Assembly: GCA_001871435.1 (NCBI GenBank)
Contig: MNVC01000044.1
Location: 1-22,240 of the forward strand
DNA from: Candidatus Magasanikbacteria bacterium CG1_02_32_51
GTDB lineage: Bacteria; Patescibacteriota; Patescibacteriia; Magasanikbacterales; UBA922
Direction of reading: 5' to 3'
Length of the DNA stretch: 22,240 bases
The translations under genes and the position numbers were made by a program. Each line of letters opens with the position of its first letter. Position 1 is the first letter of the stretch. Shown one piece after another: positions 14,599-21,870 of the stretch. Below the pieces are notes generated by a model. The model saw only the letters and a list, made by a program, of their open reading frames with translations. It ran no database searches and was not told the DNA's origin.

Positions 14599-16010
14599 AA
14601 TAATTCTATTTCTTTTTTGTCTGAATTCCAAAATAAACATTGTTGGTAGTCTGCACATTCTTGGAGGTCTTTGATTACATGAACTTTTTCTGTAGATATA
14701 TTAATAAGTGAATGTAGTATTTCAGGTAGTATAAAATCTGTGTGTGGAGTTTTGTTATAAATTGCCAAATCATCTTGTTTATTTATTTTATTTTCTATTT
14801 TGTATAGTGCTTGTGTAAAATATTTATTTTCTTTTTGAACGGTCTCTATTGAATTGTACAGTGTTTTGTAGGTAAAAAAAATATTGAAAACACAATAAAC
14901 TCCAATAAGAATTGTAGTTATCTGTAAAAGTTTAATTTTTTGCTGATCTTTGATAAATTTTAATCCATAGCCAATAAATATTACGGCACCAATTGCTGGA
15001 ATATAAGAATATCTACTTACATAAGGATTCCAAGTAAAAAAAGAAGTTGGTAAAAAAGATATGATCATCCAAATTATTCCTAACACTAAGGGGTTTTTGT
15101 TTTTTATCAATAAATAAAATCCTAAAACAAGACTGGAAATCAAAAAAATACTTGAAGCAATAATCCAAATAAATGGTCTATTGTGGGCTATGTTTAGTAT
15201 TGGTAAAAAAGTTAAAAAAATATTATTTATGATATTTGGAACAGCATGCCAACCTAAAACATAAAAACCTTTATCCAAGAGTACACTAGATTTTGATTGT
15301 ATTGAAAATTCAATCAAAATGTAAACCAAAAACATTATTCCTATTGGTATTGCATGCAAAACATGTTTTTTTTCTATTATTTTTTTATTTTGTTTTAGCT
15401 GAAAAAGAATTGTTAGGATGAGAAGAAAGGGGAGTAGTAACACCGACCACTCTTTGGTAAGTATTAGTAATAGCGTAAGAAATAGAATAAAAAAATATTT
15501 TATTTTATTATTAGTTTTCAAAAATGATATCCATAATAAACCAATGGATAATAAAAATAAAGTTGTTAGAAGTACCGTGATAGCACTTATCCACGAGACA
15601 GATTCTATACTGTATCTTAAAGTAAGAAAAATAATAGCTGATGTGATTGCAATATTTTTTGAAAAAAAGTTTTTAAGTAATTTAAACAAAATAAAAGTGT
15701 TTGCTGTGTGTAATATAATATTTGTTAAGTAAAACCAAAAACTGCTTAAGCCAAATATTTTGTAAGCTATTGTAAAGTATGAATAAATTATTGGCATGAC
15801 AAAATTTGAAATTTTTAGAGTAAAAATATTATTAAAACTTACTTTACCTGCCCAGATATCTTTGGTGTTTGATAACCAAACAAAATCATCTTGAAAAAAA
15901 GTAAATTTGAAAAGTGGATAATATATGACTAAGGCAATAACAAGAAATAATAAGAATATAAAAAGATTGTTGTTTAGAAGATTTTTTAATTTTTCAAAAA
16001 ATGTTTTCAT
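14595..16010 (-). CDS. Polytopic membrane protein, probable GT-C glycosyltransferase
   Basis: A 471-residue protein with about 11-13 hydrophobic helices. After the first helix comes FTFFQDDFVWL with an acidic pair (D41, D42), the position of the catalytic Asp in the first outer loop of GT-C enzymes (PMT/ArnT/oligosaccharyl-transferase type). A soluble C-terminal tail of about 75 residues follows the last helix. GT-C enzymes use polyprenyl-phosphate sugars to glycosylate proteins or lipids on the outer face, and the next gene makes such a donor. The specific family is not certain. Start chosen at 16010 (MKTFFEKLK): it leaves a 2-base gap after folD, whereas the in-frame ATG 21 bases upstream would overlap folD and add only MCEEKVT. 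Confidence 0.8.
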   Translation of the reverse strand: MKTFFEKLKNLLNNNLFIFLLFLVIALVIYYPLFKFTFFQDDFVWLSNTKDIWAGKVSFNNIFTLKISNFVMPIIYSYFTIAYKIFGLSSFWFYLTNIILHTANTFILFKLLKNFFSKNIAITSAIIFLTLRYSIESVSWISAITVLLTTLFLLSIGLLWISFLKTNNKIKYFFILFLTLLLILTKEWSVLLLPFLLILTILFQLKQNKKIIEKKHVLHAIPIGIMFLVYILIEFSIQSKSSVLLDKGFYVLGWHAVPNIINNIFLTFLPILNIAHNRPFIWIIASSIFLISSLVLGFYLLIKNKNPLVLGIIWMIISFLPTSFFTWNPYVSRYSYIPAIGAVIFIGYGLKFIKDQQKIKLLQITTILIGVYCVFNIFFTYKTLYNSIETVQKENKYFTQALYKIENKINKQDDLAIYNKTPHTDFILPEILHSLINISTEKVHVIKDLQECADYQQCLFWNSDKKEIELL

Positions 16011-16012
16011 AG

Positions 16013-16843
16013 TTACTTTTTCTTCGCACAAATCAATAAATTTTTCATTAGCAAAGAAACAGTAATTGGTCCAACTCCACCTGGTGTAGGAGTGATGAAA
16101 CTAGCTTTTTTGACAGCTTCATCAAAATTGACATCGCCATACATTTTTTTGTTGGCAAAAGATATGCCAGTATCAATGATTATTACACCTTTTTTTAGCA
16201 TTGATTTTCTAATCAAGTCTTTTTTACCGACAGCGGTGATTATGATATCTGATTTTTTCAAAGTTTTGGCCAAATTTTTGGTATGTTCGTTGCAAGTGGT
16301 GATAGTGGCTTCTTTGTTGAGAAGTATTATAGATAGTGGTTTACCGACTAGCGCCCCAGCACCAACGATAGTAATATTTTTTCCTTTGATATTTAGTTTG
16401 ATACTTTTGAAAATTTCTAGTACCGCTTGTGGGGTTGGGGGAGTGAAGTCAGCTGTTTTCATTACTAATTTACCAATATTGGTATCAGTCAGACAGTCCA
16501 CATCAATACTTGGATCAACAGCATTTAGCACATCAGAAGTGTAGAGAGGTTCTGGGAGTGGAAGTTGAACAATCATCCCAGAAATATTTTTATTTTTTTG
16601 GATTTTTTTTATATTACTTATTAATTCTTCTTTGGAAATTTTGGCTGGGAAACTGTATATTTCAAAATCTACACCAGCATAAAGGGCTGCTTCTTGTTTT
16701 CTTTTGACATAAGTTTTTGATGGTTTGTCTGCTCCAACAAAAATCACAGCCAATTTTGGTTTAAAACTTAGTTTTTTTATTTCAATTTTTACTTCGTCAA
16801 GTATTTTTTGAGCAATTTTTTTGCCATCTATTATTTTTGTCAT
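16013..16843 (-). CDS. folD: Bifunctional methylene-THF dehydrogenase / methenyl-THF cyclohydrolase
   Basis: Interconverts 5,10-methylene-, methenyl- and 10-formyl-tetrahydrofolate in one-carbon metabolism; cytosolic dimer. It has 276 residues, close to the normal 280-290. The catalytic pair is in YVKRK (Y45, K49). Other family marks are IVQLPLPEPL, IDVDCLTDTN, FTPPTPQAV (usually PCTPxG, so the Cys is Pro here), the Rossmann segment VGAGALVGKPLSIILL, VGKKDLI, and the closing TPTPGGVGPITVSLLMKN. It lies between the redox protein (38 bases upstream) and the GT-C gene, so it is probably co-transcribed, although the functions look unrelated. Confidence 0.95.
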   Translation of the reverse strand: MTKIIDGKKIAQKILDEVKIEIKKLSFKPKLAVIFVGADKPSKTYVKRKQEAALYAGVDFEIYSFPAKISKEELISNIKKIQKNKNISGMIVQLPLPEPLYTSDVLNAVDPSIDVDCLTDTNIGKLVMKTADFTPPTPQAVLEIFKSIKLNIKGKNITIVGAGALVGKPLSIILLNKEATITTCNEHTKNLAKTLKKSDIIITAVGKKDLIRKSMLKKGVIIIDTGISFANKKMYGDVNFDEAVKKASFITPTPGGVGPITVSLLMKNLLICAKKK

Positions 16844-16881
16844 ATGAAGTTTATTTTTTAGAATATAAAATATGGATAAAA

Positions 16882-18195
16882 TTAACCAAGAGAAAATTTT
16901 TCAAAATAAATTTTATTTTTTGGTACTCCAAGTTTATTAAGTGTTTTGGTAACAATTTTTGTCATTGGTTTTGGTCCACAGATGTAGAAATCTCTTTCTA
17001 GATAATCTGGCATTAATCTTTTTATTTTTTCTTGATCCATATAGCCATTTTCAGCTTGATTGTTTTTTTCTGCACTTAGGACTGTTATTATTTTTATATT
17101 TTTTTCTTTTAGTTTTGGTATTTCTTTTTGGAAGATTATATCTTGCGTAGTTCTAGTACAATTGAAAAGAATAGATTGGTAATTTTGGTCCATGTTGGAT
17201 AGTATGGAGTGAATAGGAGTAATACCAACGCCACCTGCAATGAAGGCTAGTTTTCTATTTTTTGTTCTTTTGGTTGTAAAAATTCCGTGAGGACCATCTA
17301 CAACAACTTTGGTACCTATTTTTATTTCAGACATTTTGGATGTGAAGTCACCTAGATTTTTTACAGTAATTCTAAGTAAATTATCATTTGGATTGGAAGA
17401 AAATGAAAAAGGATGAGCTTGTAAAAATCTTTGTTTGTCTAGAAATCTCCAAATAGCAAATTGTCCAGCATTATATTTGAACTTGTTCAAATTTTTACCA
17501 GAGATGTATATAGAGGTTGTTGTGGCATTTTCTTGTTCTATTTTTTCTACAGTAAATCTATGTTTGTAGAAGTTGTATGCTGGTAAAAAGAAACGATAAA
17601 AAAATAAATTACCAATAGTGAATGTATAGAGTGATATCCAATAGATTCTAAAATAGGTATTACCAATAAAGTCCCCACCAAGTTCCATCTGGTGTTCAAA
17701 AGCGAGAAGTATGGCTAGATAAGAGAATAGGTGGACTAAATACCATATCTCATATTTCAATTTTTTAAAAACTATTACAAGAGAGCTTACAAACACGAGA
17801 GTAAACAAACTCATAGCTACCATCGCTGGTAAAAGTTCAAAATAGTTTATGAAATTTGAAATTTGTCCAAAAAAGCCTACACTACTACCTAATGCATAGC
17901 CAGAAGTAACAAATAGAGCATGTATAAAAATAAAAAAAATACTCAAAAAAGCAGTCAAGTGATGGGCGTGTGATAATTTGTCTAGTCCATATGCACATTC
18001 CAACCATTTTACTCTACCTATCAAAATGAGTTGTAGTAAAACAAAAAAGACTGATAATAAACCAGAGATTCTTGCTGTAGCGATTAAAATATCAGATCTT
18101 GTACCTTGAAACAAAGAACCAGACCCATCCCACCAAAAAATACAGATAATGCCAAGATTCAATAGTAGTGAAAAATTTAGAATAATTTTTTTCAT
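16882..18195 (-). CDS. NOX / ferric-reductase-like membrane flavocytochrome
   Basis: Predicted transmembrane electron carrier moving electrons from NAD(P)H through FAD and two hemes to an outside acceptor (Fe(III), Cu(II) or O2). About six N-terminal helices (1-205) contain H78/H92 (14 apart) and H155/H168 (13 apart), the same spacings as the bis-heme ligands of NADPH oxidases. The cytoplasmic part has the FAD site HPFSFSS (261-267), GPHG (301-304), NAD(P)H sites GGVGITP (321-327) and NCTRTT, YICGPKPM (404-411), and a C-terminal FEKFSLG. The 437 residues fit bacterial ferric-reductase-like proteins (COG4097 type). H76 and H79 make the choice of the first ligand slightly uncertain. It leads a six-gene minus-strand run. 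Confidence 0.9.
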   Translation of the reverse strand: MKKIILNFSLLLNLGIICIFWWDGSGSLFQGTRSDILIATARISGLLSVFFVLLQLILIGRVKWLECAYGLDKLSHAHHLTAFLSIFFIFIHALFVTSGYALGSSVGFFGQISNFINYFELLPAMVAMSLFTLVFVSSLVIVFKKLKYEIWYLVHLFSYLAILLAFEHQMELGGDFIGNTYFRIYWISLYTFTIGNLFFYRFFLPAYNFYKHRFTVEKIEQENATTTSIYISGKNLNKFKYNAGQFAIWRFLDKQRFLQAHPFSFSSNPNDNLLRITVKNLGDFTSKMSEIKIGTKVVVDGPHGIFTTKRTKNRKLAFIAGGVGITPIHSILSNMDQNYQSILFNCTRTTQDIIFQKEIPKLKEKNIKIITVLSAEKNNQAENGYMDQEKIKRLMPDYLERDFYICGPKPMTKIVTKTLNKLGVPKNKIYFEKFSLG

Positions 18196-18225
18196 ATTTT
18201 TAATTCTCTATTTATTTTTTAGCAC

Positions 18226-18254
18226 ATTATATACTTTATTAGCTAAATTATCAA
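18226..18254 (-). promoter_or_regulatory. Promoter of the NOX-folD-glycosyltransferase operon
   Basis: On the minus strand TTGATA (18249-18254), a 17-base spacer and TATAAT (18226-18231), one mismatch from consensus in each direction at most. It is the only strong promoter upstream of the six-gene run. Confidence 0.8.
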
Positions 18255-18294
18255 GTTTGTGTATAGAATTTTGTTTTGAGTGTAATCAAATTAT

Positions 18295-18327
18295 AAAAAA
18301 TATCGTTGGTTAAGACGATATTTTTTT
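18295..18327 (-). terminator. Terminator after the DUF5671 gene
   Basis: Stem AAAAAATATCGT / ACGATATTTTTT with an 8-base loop, 20 bases past the stop, with T-rich flank on the minus strand. Confidence 0.85.
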
Positions 18328-18346
18328 ATTGTTATTTTTTATAATT

Positions 18347-19300
18347 TTATTTAACCACTTCTGGTTTAATATTATTATTTGTTTTATACAATTCAGGATC
18401 TATAGTTCTTTCAAAACAGGTTAGACCTTTGGCATGTGCCCAATTTTGAGGAGCATAAACAGAGGGATAATTATTATACATACCAAGATTTTTTGATTCA
18501 TTTTGATTAAGTATAGTGGTAAAATTGGCACATAATTCAAAGATAAGATCAGATTTTATTCTATAGTCATAAGATTGCTTTGTTTCTGGGTCTACTGGTG
18601 AAATATAGCCAGAGATATCATTTTGTAGTATGGCAAGATTTTCTGGTAGTTTTTCTTTTTGTTGCCAATAAGAAATAATTTGACTTTGAATCATTCCTAG
18701 ATCTTGAATTCTTTGAGCGTCAAGTCTTCTGTTTCTTTGTTCTTTTGGTGTACCAACAATGAAGAAACCGGCAATGACACTTCCCAAGACTACAACTGAC
18801 AAAATTATAGCTAAAAATTTGAGAACGTTTGTTTTTGTGGATTTTCTTTTCAAATCCCACATATAATAAGCAAAGACAGCACCAGCTACCAGCAAAACAA
18901 CAAATATTTTCAAGAAGAATCTAATCGTGATTTCTCCTTGCAAAAATTTGAAAACAAAAACCATGAGATCAACAACAATGGTAATAGCTGATAAGAAAAG
19001 TGTGAAGTAAAGCAACCATTTGCGTAGTCTAAAATCTTTTTTTTCTGGCATTATTCTAATATCTTTTTCCAATAACCAAGAAGTGATGATAAAAGCTGGA
19101 ATAGATACTAAAAGCACGGAAGATGCCCAAGTGACACTATTGGAAATATTATCAAAATAATAATTCAAGGCATCGGGGAAAAGCTTGTCAATATATTGGA
19201 TAAGCAAGGTGATGAAGGCAATAATATTGATATAAAATGTGAAGATGTTGAAAAGATGTAGAAATACATCTTTTGGGGTATTTCTAGTTGTTTGATCCAT
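18347..19300 (-). CDS. DUF5671-type membrane protein with a pseudopilin-like C-terminal region
   Basis: A 317-residue membrane protein. The N-terminus (TPKDVFLHLFNIFTFYINIIAF, then LLIQYIDKLFPDAL) matches what I recall of DUF5671, a domain found mainly in Patescibacteria. Five to six helices follow: roughly 15-35, 55-75, 91-112, 125-145, and 160-182 ending in FFIVGTP. The remainder (about 187-317) is extracytoplasmic and begins RNRRLDAQRIQDLGMIQSQIISYWQQKEKLPENL, resembling the helix-to-loop region of type II pseudopilins (DxxRxxDL...YxxxxGxLP). Function unknown. Weak extended -10 promoter at 19334; strong terminator downstream. Its leader contains the motif shared with ribH, 4 bases from the start codon. 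Confidence 0.82.
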   Translation of the reverse strand: MDQTTRNTPKDVFLHLFNIFTFYINIIAFITLLIQYIDKLFPDALNYYFDNISNSVTWASSVLLVSIPAFIITSWLLEKDIRIMPEKKDFRLRKWLLYFTLFLSAITIVVDLMVFVFKFLQGEITIRFFLKIFVVLLVAGAVFAYYMWDLKRKSTKTNVLKFLAIILSVVVLGSVIAGFFIVGTPKEQRNRRLDAQRIQDLGMIQSQIISYWQQKEKLPENLAILQNDISGYISPVDPETKQSYDYRIKSDLIFELCANFTTILNQNESKNLGMYNNYPSVYAPQNWAHAKGLTCFERTIDPELYKTNNNIKPEVVK

Positions 19301-19333
19301 ATAATTATTGGTTAATAAATTACCTATATATAG

Positions 19334-19339
19334 AGTATA
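19334..19339 (-). promoter_or_regulatory. Candidate extended -10 promoter of the DUF5671 gene
   Basis: Minus-strand TGC-TATACT. No good -35 sits 17 bases upstream, so it would rely on the extended -10. The same TGC-TATACT box precedes the DUF4349 gene. Confidence 0.45.
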
Positions 19340-19366
19340 GCATTTTAATAAAAAAAAGATAGTTTT

Positions 19367-19395
19367 TTGTATAATTTAATTTTTCAATTATACAA
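19367..19395. other. Perfect 10-bp inverted repeat across the stop of the 53-aa gene
   Basis: Arms TTGTATAATT (19367-19376) and AATTATACAA (19386-19395) with a 9-base loop. On the minus strand it is followed by AAAAAAC and only later by a T8 run, so it is not a standard terminator. It may protect the 3' end or act as a weak terminator. Confidence 0.5.
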
Positions 19396-19545
19396 TTTAA
19401 CAACAATCCAAATTCCAACAGCTCCGCCAATAAAAGCACCAATTATAGAAGTAAATGAAAAAAAACTAGCACCAAACCAAACTGGTAGATAAGCACCAAG
19501 TAGACTTCCTACCGTCATCCCAAACATAACTAATCTTTTGTCCAT
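19384..19545 (-). CDS. Small membrane protein, 53 aa
   Basis: A short gene starting at the ATG at 19545 and ending in TGA. The protein reads MDKRLVMFGMTVGSLLGAYLP, then VWFGASFFSFTSIIGAFIG and GAVGIWIVVKLYN. It has two glycine-rich helices (about 7-25 and 30-50) with a positive N-terminus, the layout of a small helical hairpin. Codon use, the short gap (28 bases) after the DUF4349 stop and the same strand support a real, co-transcribed gene. Function unknown; many Patescibacteria have similar two-helix glycine-zipper proteins, but I cannot name a family. Confidence 0.72.
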   Translation of the reverse strand: MDKRLVMFGMTVGSLLGAYLPVWFGASFFSFTSIIGAFIGGAVGIWIVVKLYN

Positions 19546-19573
19546 ATATTTTGTAACTAATTTATTATAACTA

Positions 19574-20605
19574 TTATTTTTTCCAGATTATTTTGGTTAG
19601 GCGCCAGAGATATTTGGTTACAAACAGTAATATAAAGAAGTAGAGGATATATTGAAAGACAATTAATATCCAAAGAGCAAGATTGATACTAATATCTTGT
19701 ATAACTTGATTGGTATCGGCAACAAATGATTTGATAGCAAGTTTCCATGAATCTTTTAGGTCTTGTCCATCTACGAATTTGTTTTCTTGTACATAGATTT
19801 GGAAGTATGTATATTCTAATCTGTCTAGCTGTTCAGCTTTGGCACGTGCTAGTCTATCTAGGTTAGTAGTAACATTTATTTTTTCTTGAGTTAATCTTTC
19901 TATAATTTGGATTTTGCTATCAATTATTTTGGCTAGACTAGCAACGTCTTGTGTTCTTGTGGCAATATTTGTGATATCGTCGTAGGCTTTTACAGCATTG
20001 TTTAGAGTAGCCTCTATTGAGTCCAATTTCTTTTGTAAGATTTCTGCTTCATTTGTATAATCATTTATTATATTTTTGATAGTATATACATTTTCATTCA
20101 ATTCTTTTGGGTCTAGATTTTTTATGAAGTCCAAAATTTCATTGACACTTTCTGATTTTACTTTGAAACTATAGTTACAACTTTTTTCATATTTACTGGC
20201 ATTTTCAAATATTACATCCTTTCTAGACTTCAATGAATTTACTCTATCACAAGTATCTTTTAGATTACGAGTTTCTATTTGAGCATTATAATCTTTGATT
20301 TCAAAGTTTTCAGCATCATCACCAGGAGTATTGTTATTGATAGGTGGCATGATAGTTGGATCAATATTTCTTATAGATAAACCTGCACTTTCATCGTAGG
20401 CTAATTGTGATCCTGTCATTCCATAGCCACTAGGCATAGTTTGGCTTACAGAGTTTTTATTACCAGATAATGAAGAGGTGATTGGTATTATGGAATAAGT
20501 GATAAGGCGTATGGCCAAAGCTAATAAGATTAGTACTACAATAGCTATTCCAGATATTTTTAGAATATTAGCTGGCCTCAGATCGAGATTTTCTAGAAAT
20601 TTCAT
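19574..20605 (-). CDS. DUF4349 membrane protein
   Basis: A 343-residue protein with one N-terminal helix (about 16-38), a large extracytoplasmic region and one C-terminal helix (about 310-333) ending in basic RLTKIIWKK. The middle has the DUF4349 pattern: YNAQIETRNLKDTC near 110, a short beta domain (CNYSFKVKSESVNEILDFIKNLDPKEL), then a long coiled coil (about 175-265, NEAEILQKKLDSIEATL onward), and finally DRLEYTYFQIYVQEN before the last helix. Two Cys (in KDTCDRV and KSCNYSF) may form a disulfide. DUF4349 proteins have no established biochemical role; an envelope-sensing or scaffolding role is a guess. Probably transcribed with the 53-aa gene. Confidence 0.85.
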   Translation of the reverse strand: MKFLENLDLRPANILKISGIAIVVLILLALAIRLITYSIIPITSSLSGNKNSVSQTMPSGYGMTGSQLAYDESAGLSIRNIDPTIMPPINNNTPGDDAENFEIKDYNAQIETRNLKDTCDRVNSLKSRKDVIFENASKYEKSCNYSFKVKSESVNEILDFIKNLDPKELNENVYTIKNIINDYTNEAEILQKKLDSIEATLNNAVKAYDDITNIATRTQDVASLAKIIDSKIQIIERLTQEKINVTTNLDRLARAKAEQLDRLEYTYFQIYVQENKFVDGQDLKDSWKLAIKSFVADTNQVIQDISINLALWILIVFQYILYFFILLFVTKYLWRLTKIIWKK

Positions 20606-20636
20606 ATGTTTAGTTATTATATGAATAATACTATTA

Positions 20637-20642
20637 AGTATA
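20637..20642 (-). promoter_or_regulatory. Candidate extended -10 promoter of the DUF4349 gene
   Basis: Minus-strand TGC-TATACT with TTAGCC 17 bases upstream as a poor -35. Leader about 25 bases. Confidence 0.5.
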
Positions 20643-20699
20643 GCAGGTCTGGTTAAAAAGGCTAATACGTAGTTATTTGTCTAGTATCTATTTTTCTGT

Positions 20700-21620
20700 T
20701 TAAATTTTTTTAGGAAATATAATAGATAGTATAATAGAAGTAAGTAAGGCTGTTATAATTATGGCAAATGAAATAAGGGATGATATATGTAAGCCAAATA
20801 TACCAGAAAGCATTTTTGCACCAATGAATAACAAAATGAAAGCCAAACCTTTTTGCAAATGATGAAAACGATGTAAAATGTTTTCAATTAAAAAGAACAA
20901 AGCTCTCAAACCCATTATAGCAAAAATATTTGAAGTAAAAACAATAAACGGATTTTGTGAAATAGCAAAAACAGCAGGTATAGAATCAACAGCAAACACT
21001 ATGTCAGTTGCTTCAATCAATAGCATTATCAAAAAAAGTGAAGTAAAAACAAATTTGCCATGTTCTTTGTAAAAAAATTTTCCATTGTGATGGTTGTCAG
21101 TAAAAGGTAAATATTTTTTGGCAAATTTAATAATTTTGTTTTTGTTGAAATCCATATGCTCTTCTTTTTTTTCATTTAACAATTTTATACCAGTATAAAG
21201 TAATACTAATCCAAAAATATACAAAACCCAATGAAATTGATTGACTATGTATGAGCCTGCTCCGATAAAAATTCCTCTAAAAATTACAGCTCCCATTATG
21301 CCCCAAAACAAGACTTTGTGATGATACTTTTCTTCCAATTTGAAAAAACTAAAGATCAACATCATTACAAATAGATTATCTACAGACAACATTTTTTCGG
21401 TTATATAAGCACTAAGGAATTCAGCGGCAAGATCTCTACTCAAAAATACCAATATCAAAAATCCAAAAATTAAAGAAATTGTTACCCAAAATAAAGATTG
21501 ATATAAAGCTGGTTTGAATTCAACTTTGTGACTTTTTCTATTTAAAAAACCTAAATCTACAACTAAAAATCCGACAACGATAAAAGCAAATAATATTATT
21601 AAATTTGTTTGCGCATCCAT
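20700..21620 (-). CDS. terC: TerC/Alx-family membrane protein, likely metal (Mn) exporter
   Basis: A 306-residue integral membrane protein with about nine helices. TerC hallmarks: the first conserved acidic motif SVDNLFVMMLIF (D81) in helix 3, and LIEATDIVFAVDSIPAVFAIS (E203, D206, D212) with the second and third; then NIFAIMGLRALFFLIE. Members such as E. coli Alx and the Bacillus YceF/YkoY proteins are tied to manganese export or metal loading of secreted enzymes; older names refer to tellurite resistance. A His-containing cytoplasmic loop (about 155-190, DNHHNGKFFYKEHGK) may bind metal. It is monocistronic, with a structured leader and terminator between promoter and start, so it is probably regulated by premature termination. 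Confidence 0.93.
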   Translation of the reverse strand: MDAQTNLIILFAFIVVGFLVVDLGFLNRKSHKVEFKPALYQSLFWVTISLIFGFLILVFLSRDLAAEFLSAYITEKMLSVDNLFVMMLIFSFFKLEEKYHHKVLFWGIMGAVIFRGIFIGAGSYIVNQFHWVLYIFGLVLLYTGIKLLNEKKEEHMDFNKNKIIKFAKKYLPFTDNHHNGKFFYKEHGKFVFTSLFLIMLLIEATDIVFAVDSIPAVFAISQNPFIVFTSNIFAIMGLRALFFLIENILHRFHHLQKGLAFILLFIGAKMLSGIFGLHISSLISFAIIITALLTSIILSIIFPKKI

Positions 21621-21638
21621 ATTTTTATTTATTTATAC

Positions 21639-21662
21639 AAAAAACCGGCTAATACCGGTTTT
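21639..21662 (-). terminator. Intrinsic terminator inside the terC leader
   Basis: Stem AAAACCGG / CCGGTTTT (21641-21648 with 21655-21662), ending in six T on the minus strand. It lies only 18 bases before the terC ATG, between promoter and gene, so it either attenuates terC or ends a small RNA of about 100 bases. Confidence 0.8.
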
Positions 21663-21666
21663 AATT

Positions 21667-21740
21667 AATGTTGGATCAAGGCTTTGAAGTGCTTTCTTGT
21701 GGAAAGACCTGTCACTTTTTAGCTCCTCAACATTCAAGGT
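21667..21740 (-). ncRNA. Structured terC leader: riboswitch-like element or small RNA
   Basis: Nested helices on the minus-strand transcript: outer 7-bp AATGTTG/CAACATT (21728-21734 with 21667-21673); middle AAGTG/CACTT (21713-21717 with 21687-21691); inner CTTTC/GAAAG (21702-21706 with 21692-21696) with a 5-base loop; and a 6-base one-sided bulge ACAGGT between the last two. It starts a few bases after the predicted transcription start and is followed by an intrinsic terminator, then terC. It does not match my memory of the manganese yybP-ykoY element (no GGGGAGTAGC). Fragments (CAGGT, AAGCA) recall the SRP RNA core, but there is no GNRA loop. The family is open. Confidence 0.5.
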
Positions 21741-21746
21741 GAGATT

Positions 21747-21775
21747 ATTTTAGCAAATAATTTATTATTGTACAA
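21747..21775 (-). promoter_or_regulatory. Promoter of the terC leader transcript
   Basis: On the minus strand TTGTAC (21770-21775), a 17-base spacer and TAAAAT (21747-21752) with an extended TGC. Start predicted near 21740, about 120 bases before the terC ATG. Confidence 0.7.
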
Positions 21776-21832
21776 GTGTCTTTGATGTATTTCATCTTGT
21801 TCAATAACTTTATTGATTAATGCTTTGTGTGA

Positions 21833-21838
21833 TATAAT
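21833..21838 (+). promoter_or_regulatory. Promoter of the rightmost membrane-protein gene
   Basis: Extended -10 TGA-TATAAT, with only poor -35 matches. It is flanked by two copies of TTATTGATTAAT (21810-21821 and 21851-21862), which could be operator sites. Confidence 0.55.
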
Positions 21839-21870
21839 GGCTGTGTTTTATTATTGATTAATAAAAATAT

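Noticed and set aside
14595..19386. UGA recoding (genetic code 25 or 4)
   Set aside because: TGA terminates the GT-C gene (in an ATGA overlap) and the 53-aa gene at sensible places, and the long genes have no internal TGA.
21667..21740. The terC leader as SRP (4.5S) RNA, because of CAGGT...AAGCA around a hairpin and a total length near 100 bases
   Set aside because: The apical loop is CACAA, not a GNRA-type tetraloop, and the best stem (CTTTC/GAAAG) does not leave the symmetric internal loop of SRP RNA. Kept only as an alternative to test.
21667..21740. The terC leader as a yybP-ykoY manganese riboswitch
   Set aside because: The conserved GGGGAGTAGC and the distal AGACC segments are absent; only the gene context fits.
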